Position numbers and translations under genes: made by a program | In this document: piece after piece, positions 33,824-64,000 of the stretch | How the letters are laid out: each line of letters begins with the position of its first letter | Position numbering within the stretch: position 1 is the first letter of the stretch | Source: Acridotheres tristis | Taxonomy: Eukaryota; Chordata; Aves; Passeriformes; Sturnidae | Reading direction: 5' to 3' | NCBI GenBank assembly: GCA_037013685.1 | Contig: CM072884.1 | Span: forward strand, 100,792,048-100,856,047 | Length of the DNA: 64,000 nucleotides | Notes under the pieces: generated by a model | The model's input: the letters and a program-made list of their open reading frames with translations, nothing else | The model's database searches: none | Told to the model about the DNA's origin: nothing

Positions 33824-35828
33824 TAGCATAAGAAAGAGCAAGGCTAGTGGCAGATTTTTAATATGAAATTTAAATTACACGCTGATTTTTGTAAACATCC
33901 TGTCTACTGTAATGATTCAGAATTATTTGGAAAAGAAACAAAAAAATGACACTGCACCATCAGATACTGTTCTCAGCAAGTGATTTTGACGGAACAGGAA
34001 CTGACTAAATCACTGTTGAAGCTTTCAACAGAGAGTACTAATTGTTTTCACAGATCAGGATAATTCAAGTAAGCATGTAATACCTTTTTCAATCCCATCA
34101 CACACTTATTTGGATGATGCCCATCCCCATCAGCTGATCGTATCAGCTGTGCACTATTAGATCTTGTCAGATTAAGACTTTAGCTGACTGCAGCAGGGAA
34201 TTTTGCTGCTGACTCAAGCCATAGATATATATGAGAACTAGGTACAGATACACCAGACGACTTGGGGACTCAGCACCACAGAAAGTAATTTATTTCTCTG
34301 TTGTGATAAAGCATGACAAAAAATTGCAGCTATGGTCCCTCCGTGAGTACAATCATCTGAAGTCTAACAAAGAGAACAAGAGACTAAGTTCTGCTGATTT
34401 CTCATCTGAATGGCATATTGAGAGGAAAGAAATATATGTTTGAGACATTAAAGATCTCTCTGGCAGAAAGATGCAACCAGAACAAGTAAGATGAGGAAAT
34501 GGGCGGGAGGAGAAGCAGAATTTTAAGGACATTATAAATAAATTAATGCCTTTAGCCAAGAAGTTATTACTCAACTAAACAACCTGATGAATTATATGTG
34601 ATTTATCAATTGGTATCTTTGCTTTGTACCTGCTGAACAGAAAATAAAAGATTAAGATCATTAAATTGTGGGTGTGAAGATTTTTAAAGTTTGAATCAGT
34701 ATCAGGACACTTACCTTAGTTCTCAAGAGTCACAAGGAAAAAATCCTTACCTTGTCACACCTCCAATGTTCTGAAAATATAAGACTTAATGCTTTCCATG
34801 GTGAAGATATGAATAAATCTACTAGTCATACCTGTCTATCAAGTAGTCAGACATGATCGCTATTAAACTTTATTTTTATTTAATCAAATCTGCTACAGAA
34901 ACATTTTTCAATTATCTGTGGCCTCCTGCCACACAAATATTGCAATGTTCAGAGAGAAATTGCCAAAAGAATTCAGTGTTGGCACAGAATGATAAGTCCT
35001 CCAGCTGCTCCACTGGGCAAAGATGTTTTCCAGTACAATATCAAATCTCCAGGATCAAAAAGCGTTTCTCTTAGGAAATTACACAAAGTAGTTTTTCAAA
35101 TCTTCATATGGTACTTTACATCCATGAATTAGAGTTGTGGACAGGCAGTATCTTCTATACAAGGATGAAAACAAGCCTGGATAAAGAAACCATATTAAGC
35201 TGTTTCACTCCATCTCCTCTGGCTGTGCAACACAAGCTCTTTAAAGTACAATTCACTTCTCAAGGTCTGGAGCTAAAAGTGATGCTTGAAAATCATTTGT
35301 CTTGGAAATTGCTTTCGAGAACTGCAGGCTGCTCTGTGTCTCCTGTGCCCACCAGCTGTTGGTGAGGTACTGACTATACTCTGACTAGAGTATCCATGAA
35401 GATGTTCCCTGTTCTATTGAAGCCAACTGTTAAACTATTTATTATAAGAAAGGAAATGTTCTTAGCTTAGGCTCCTAACACAAAGTGATCTGTATAAGGC
35501 AGACCCACAGTTTTGTCATGGATAGTTCACAGGTGCTCTGGCTGACAAGGGGCAGAGCAGATTTGTAGTACTGGGACACCAGTTAAAATTAGTTTATCCA
35601 CTGTGTGCAGTGCTATGTAATCACAAAGCTGCTCCCTTCTGTCCTTGAGGTAGAACAAAACCAGTGCTGGTTTAACTGAGTGTCATGCTGCATGATGAAG
35701 GAATTCAGGAGCTGCTTCAGCCACCTGTGCAGTCCAAGTGGACAGTTCTGGGGATATCCTCACCTTCATCCTGTGCAAGACATTCCTATTGTTCAGGACA
35801 AAAAAGTATGACATATGCACAGATGAAT

Positions 35829-35948
35829 CCAGATTGGATGGAGCCCTGAGCAACCTGGTCTAGGACAAGGTGTCCCTGCCCATGGTGGGGGATTGGAACT
35901 AGAGGGCTTTCAGGCCCCTCCCAACCCAACCCAATCTATGCTTCTATG
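35829..35948 (+). mobile_element. CR1 LINE 3' tail, plus orientation
   Basis: The sequence runs through the typical blocks of a CR1 3' end: GGATGGAGCCCTGAGCAACC, then TGGTCTAGGACAAGGTGTCC, CTGCCCATGG, CTCCCAACCCAACCCAATCT and a final ATGCTTCTATGA, which is a diverged form of the CR1 8-base terminal repeats. It is heavily 5'-truncated to about 120 bases. Confidence 0.85.
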
Positions 35949-38900
35949 AAGAGAAATGTTTCAGGCTTTAATACAAGATGAAATGATGAATTACTGACTA
36001 CTTTGTCTCAAACTGTTACCTCACTTCGACTTGCTCATGCTAAAGCCACTTCTTTCCCTAGGGTTTAAGGCTGCCCTACAGGTTTTGGGGTTCAAAGTAG
36101 ATAGGTCTAATGCTATCATATGCATTTATTTCAGGTTACAGCATACATTAAACAATACCTGTTAGACTGAATCTATTTAATTTATTTTGCATTCTGCAGT
36201 AGAACACGGGACTGTGTCCATAGGGACTTCACAGGTAATTTAAAGCAAAAAAAACCATCAAACCTTGAAACAATTGTTTGATATTATGCCCTTTTATGGT
36301 CTCCTCCTTCACTGACTAAGCCCTTTATTTCCTGTAATTTAGGTAAACTCATTTTCATGGATAGACTTTTAAAGTTATAAAGGGCTCCCAGCATAAGAGC
36401 TAATGCTGAATAGCTGCTCTCCAGTAGATTTTCCTCATGTGTAACTGCTAAATCATTACAGAGGATACAAGCAAGACTATAATACAAAAATGAGTAGCAT
36501 AAGCCTGAAACTGATGTTTTCGTTGAACTATATTCTAGAATAATACTCAAGTCACATCTCTCAAGTTTCTCCATTTTCTTTGCTTTTCTTTAAAGTCTGA
36601 AACTTATTTCTCCTTGGAACATGACAGCTTTGGAGGACTCTCTTTTAGATGTAATTCCAGCTGAGATTTGCCTAACAGAGTTAATACAGATGGGTAAATG
36701 CTGCAAACTGACAGCAAATAAGAAAAACCTATAATTTGTTTTGCTATAGATCAACACTGTGAGACAACTGGTGAAAAAGCATGTACAACTATTGTTTTTT
36801 GCAGAATAATCCAGTAAAGGCACACTTCTAGGAACACTTGCACTTTTCCTTTACCTATGTTTTCAGATGAATAGTGACTTAAGAACAAATTTCAATTGTT
36901 TTAAGAATCAAAATTCCACCTTTCCAGCAAGTATTTTTGGTAACCAGGTTAAATACTGCACATAAATCCTGAACTGTAACAAAGTATTTCGATCTCACTT
37001 CTATTTAAATTAAGCAAGACTTTTTTATACTGTAACTGGAACACAAAAACACCCAAAACAATAGAATTGTGTTATGTTCTGCTCTTATCTTTTTTAAGCA
37101 AAGCAAAGATTAAAGGATATTTTTTAGTTTCTTGTTTGGGTTTCAGTTTAAAAGACCACACATATATCTCCATAATTCCCACCACGTGAGTTACTCCCCT
37201 ATACTGATTTTTTTTATACAATAATATTACTAAGGTAATGAACACACATCTTCATACTTCTACAACCAATGCTACACACATCTCTGCAGTGTGCTAGTCT
37301 CTATATGCTTCTTCTTGTGTCTTGGATTTCTTCTTTATTCTGATCTCTTTATTTCCTCCAGAAGCAACCTCCTAACTTGCAGAAGTGCTTAATGGACCAT
37401 CTATTTCATCTTCCCCCATGGACTTCTTTCTTTCATGCATTCTAGTCTGTACTTTAAATTCTCAGGTAGGTTTGGAGGCTCATTCTGGAAACATCCATGT
37501 ACTCTGTGGAAGCACCCCTTCACTTTAAGTTACACTGACACAGTAAAAATTTGCAGAATCACATTTTATCCCAATTGTCCTTTCCTGTCCTTAGCTCATC
37601 TCCATGCCCAACATTCTAAAGATGAAGACTACTCAGAACATATCAAAACCCCATTTTCTTTCCCCAAGGCTCAAACACTTATCCAATCAATTCATGTTCT
37701 GATTGTAGTGTCTTCTTCAAACTGAAAAATTTACAACCTCTCCTCGACAAAATCAACATCTTAGCTGATTTTAGGTCTGAGCCTTTGATGAACTGCAATT
37801 GGGTAAAATTTCCCTGAAACCCTGCAAACCCCTCTAATATAAAGGATTTTGATAGTGCTGTTCAGGGTAGTTTTACTCTTATTTAGCAACTTGTCTTCTA
37901 TGGTAATATCTGAATAATCACATATCTACTTGAATAATAGATCAAAGTTGAAGACATTAATAATTAGAGATATTGTTACTTAATCTCAAATAAATAGATT
38001 TCCCATGTCTAGGAAAAGATGCCTACGATATTAAATCACTAATTGAACTTGATAATATCTTAATTACTGTATTATTAACAGATTCTATTTGGTATTTAGA
38101 TTTGATAATTGATAAATTATATTTAATCAGTAATATTGTTCATAAGAGAATTTTTTTCCTGTCTAAGCTTTTTTGCATGGACTTACATACTCTTGTATGA
38201 TGACTGATGTTTAACCTTTTCTAACATTCTTAGATACTTGCCCTGCTGAGGTCCAGTCGTGCCTCCCCCGCTGCACCCCTCAGCTGTGACTCCTGACACT
38301 CTGACAGCTGAATTGCTCTGGAACAGCATTTGGACACTGAGCACACACATGGTGACTGCAGGGACACTGCTTCAGCTTAATACCTGCCTCTAAATAAAAC
38401 CAAGCAGGGGTAAAATGTGTATCAGTATCTGTGCTACCACCTGAACCATTTTAAAGTGGAAATCTTTAATCCTGAATACCTTTATTTTTAAAATGCAACC
38501 ACTCCATGTAACACATCACAGTCCACAACAACTTAATTCCATGGGAACAAGAATAAACTCTGCCTCTGCCACAGGCAAAACAGCTCTCATGTTACCCAAG
38601 TCAGAACACTGGGGCTGGCAGTTCACCCAGAACATCCATCTTCTGCATTCTAGAAAGTTATTATTTTTGTTTACTTTGTTGAGATAAACTTTCCAGCGGT
38701 AAAATATAGATTTTATATTAAAAATGTATTTTATTTTCATGCTTTTTTTTAGGTGCACTTCCTATTTCCAAAAAAACTTAATAAAATTCAAGTCTGTATT
38801 TTTATGGTACACTAACTGAATGTAGAAGAAAAATACAATAATGTTACAAAACCTGGTCACGAAATGGTTCACTTAAACATGTTCATTTTAGTTTGCTTTA

Positions 38901-39600
38901 TTTCAGTGAAGGTATGACAATAGTAAAAGTATTTGGTTTCTCAACTGTTTGAATACAATTTCCCTTCATTGCTTCTGAAGACCATCACTGGTTTATAGCC
39001 TGTATATTTATATTAAATTCATGTTGGTCTATGGAACAACTTGAGTTTTCAAACAATAAGGTGTAGAACAAACCATATTTGCATAATTTTTCAATTATTT
39101 GATAAATTTATTAGACTGGGAACCAATGCAGGAAAAAAAATCATTATCAGATGTCAATATTCTGTGGCTGTTTATAACTCCTTTTAGGTGCTGGGGACAT
39201 CTCAAAGTCTTTAATGCCAGTGCATAAACTCAAACTCGGTTGCATGCAGGGCTGGATATACTTCTGTAATTCTTCAGATTTCATGTCCAAATGAAGTTCT
39301 TTCCAACGTTCTCAAAAGGCATCACTCAGCATGGACAGCTTCCATAAAAGAGCAGAGTTGTTAGAATCATGGAAAATCTAAACGTATGGGGGGAAAACAA
39401 TCCCTGAGTTAAGATGAAAGACAAAGGAATTGAGCAAACAGAAGTAAAAGGCAGCATTCACTACTAGTTCAATTCCTGCTCTGCACCCGCAAATGCCAGT
39501 GATGAGAGGCTGCCCAGGGCTGTTTTCTCTCACTTGCTCTGGAAGTCAAACACTGAAAATAACAAATGCTTCCTCCTCCTTTGCTTAGTTTTTGTATCTG

Positions 39601-39614
39601 ATGCCACGTGGCAT
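39601..39614. promoter_or_regulatory. Perfect 14-bp palindrome with CACGTG core (ATF6/XBP1 or USF-like site)
   Basis: ATGCCACGTGGCAT equals its own reverse complement. Each half carries the CCACGT core seen in XBP1 and ATF6 sites, and the centre is the CACGTG E-box used by USF and related factors. It lies 804 bases before the MBTPS2 start codon, at the edge of the CpG-rich region. Function is inferred from the motif. Confidence 0.4.
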
Positions 39615-40199
39615 GGAATATCCCTTCGGTTAACTTGCTGTCCCAGCTGTATCCTCTCCCAGGATCCTGCCCACCCCCAGCCCATGATGCTGGAGAGCCA
39701 GTGTCGATGCTGTGCCAAGCCCCGGTGTGTTACCAACACCTTTCTTGGTACCACAGCAAAACCATGACGGAAAATTAACTCCGTGTCAGCCAGACCCAGT
39801 ATAGGCACACAGTTGGAGAATCAGCACTGACAGCGGCCTGGGAAGGAAACACGGGCCCAGGAAGCATTTGTTTAAAAGCCATTCTCACAGGCAGCTTCAT
39901 AGAATGATTTTGTTGTGCAACGAGGTCGGTGCTAAATGTCTGAGAGAACGTCAGCGGTTAAAGGGAATCTGTGACTCTCTCGTTACTGAAGCGCTTCCAC
40001 AACGTGCTCTGATCTTGCCACCACAAGCAACATTTATTCCCGCACGCAATCTCCCCACTGCCACCACTGCAGCCGCTCCAACGAACACACTGGAGGACGC
40101 AGCTACGGCGCCTTTAGGCAGCGGAGCAGGAAGAGCCCCGACCCACGCCACCCTCAGCACCTTCAGCCCGGGCCCCGCCCGCCCTCAGCGCCCACCGCC

Positions 40200-40417
40200 C
40201 TCCGCGCCCGGCCCCGCCCCTCGCCCCCACTGCGCACGCGCCCCGCCCTAACGTCCCGAACGCCGCCCTGTGCCCCAGCCCGTGACGTCATGCCGCCACC
40301 TGCCCTCGCTCGACGCGCTGCCCGGAAGCGTCCGCCCGGGCAGTAGGGCCGGTCGGAGAAAGGTTCCGGGCAGGTTGGGTTCCGGGGCTGCCCCGCTGAG
40401 GCGCGGCGCGGCCCGCG
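40200..40417 (+). promoter_or_regulatory. MBTPS2: MBTPS2 core promoter and 5' untranslated region
   Basis: No TATA box is visible. Recognisable sites are GC boxes (CCCCGCCC at about 40212-40220 and 40240-40248), an NRF1-like TGCGCACGCGC at 40231-40241, a perfect CRE (TGACGTCA) at 40283-40290 and an ETS-like CCGGAAGC at 40322-40329. These fit a ubiquitously active CpG-island promoter. The transcription start is not fixed by the sequence. An ATG at 40290 opens a frame of 18 codons that ends at 40346, so it would act as a short upstream frame only if transcription starts before it. Confidence 0.65.
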
Positions 40418-63322
<22,905 letters not shown>

Positions 63323-64000
63323 GTTGGTATTATTTATTGAAAGTTTAGCACAAACAGTCTCTTATATGGTTTCTTTTGCCTGCCTGCTTAAACAAGGTCT
63401 TGGATTGCTTCTTAGTTAATTTGTTTAAAGCAGAATCCATTTCTTGTTACAGCCAGTGGAGAGACATGGACTACTCAGGCCTAAAATGAAATGTTCACAG
63501 TGCAATGAGTTATGAAGGTAATAGAAACCATATGTGATATAAGCTGGTTGGTTTTTTTTTTCAGAAAAGTATGAAAGGGCTATTTCTAGAACACTTCTTA
63601 TTCAGGTTAGTCGTAGGAACCAGGTACCTGCATTTTCCTAGCACATAAACGTCTCAAAATGCTATTGTAAAATCTCTAGGGCACCTTGCTTCTCCTACAC
63701 CTTGCCTGGAATATTAGCGTGACTGCTCAAATCACACCTGATATCCAAGTATCTGTGACAGATTGCTGTGACTACTGAGCCACAAGTGTTACCACAACAT
63801 AGTTTTTTCCTGATTTATTTTTTCATTTGACTGCCCTAAATTAAGTAACATATAAAATTTTAGTTCCTTACTTTGAAGTTCATTGTGACTCTCCTTTGGG
63901 CATCTTATATAAATAAAAAGTAATTCTGCTCCTAAAGTGGGTATGGAAAGAATTGAAAAAATTCATCAACATCCTACTTGATAGCTCCAGTGGCATGGTG
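63323..64000 (+). other. MBTPS2: MBTPS2 intron 9, start
   Basis: AT-rich intron sequence that runs off the window. No acceptor followed by the expected C-terminal coding sequence is present. Confidence 0.85.

Larger units (their letters stand above)
26266..39600. other. SMPX upstream DNA and divergent SMPX-MBTPS2 interval, no further gene seen
   Basis: This interval of about 13 kb should contain the non-coding first exon and promoter of SMPX on the minus strand. No open frame in it matches a known protein or shows splice support. Notable content is a CArG-box cluster near 28.5-28.8 kb, a MEF2/E-box cluster at 29.8-30.0 kb, a GAT repeat at 33655-33728, palindromes at 33780-33823 and a CR1 tail at 35829-35948. 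A GC-richer patch at 38240-38380 and another at 30040-30460 match nothing known to me. Confidence 0.6.

Overview
This is a window of vertebrate nuclear DNA, almost certainly from a bird and probably a songbird (passerine). It carries CR1 LINE 3' ends, including the typical tail close to ATTCTATGATTCT, and one solo LTR of a type I associate with songbird endogenous retroviruses. It also has small exons in large AT-rich introns and the conserved gene pair SMPX-MBTPS2, which lies on the X chromosome in mammals and on an autosome in birds. Nearly all of the longer open frames are chance frames. Only two genes can be supported.

SMPX (minus strand, coding exons at 26244-26206, 21203-21114 and 17372-17232) encodes the small muscle chisel protein. 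The complete 89-residue reading frame can be followed through three exons, all joined in phase 0. A textbook splice donor lies 13 bases after the stop codon, so a further untranslated 3' exon is expected at lower coordinates. The non-coding first exon was not found. Two clusters of muscle-type binding sites, at about 28.5-28.8 kb and 29.8-30.0 kb, are candidates for its promoter or an enhancer.

MBTPS2 (plus strand, from 40418 past the right end) encodes the site-2 intramembrane zinc protease that releases SREBP and ATF6 from membranes. Nine consecutive coding exons with consensus splice sites and matching phases give the first 395 codons. The last roughly 100 residues, with the second metal-ligand motif, lie outside the window. 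The protein has the HEVGH zinc motif and the PDZ region. It lacks the long poly-serine insert known from mammals. The promoter is a CpG island with CRE, NRF1-like, GC-box and ETS-like sites. About 0.8 kb upstream of the start is a perfect 14-bp palindrome that looks like an ATF6/XBP1 or E-box element.

Layout: 1-17.2 kb is the region downstream of the SMPX stop, with the solo LTR at 11.2-11.8 kb and a CR1 fragment at 16.2-16.7 kb. SMPX coding exons occupy 17.2-26.3 kb, with a large GAAA microsatellite in the intron. The divergent SMPX-MBTPS2 interval is 26.3-40.0 kb, with a CR1 tail, a GAT repeat and a strong hairpin. The CpG island and MBTPS2 fill 40.0-64 kb. The two genes have no direct functional link and their pairing is conserved synteny. 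I found no undescribed system. The points most worth checking are the regulatory motifs, the lineage differences in both proteins and several unexplained palindromes.
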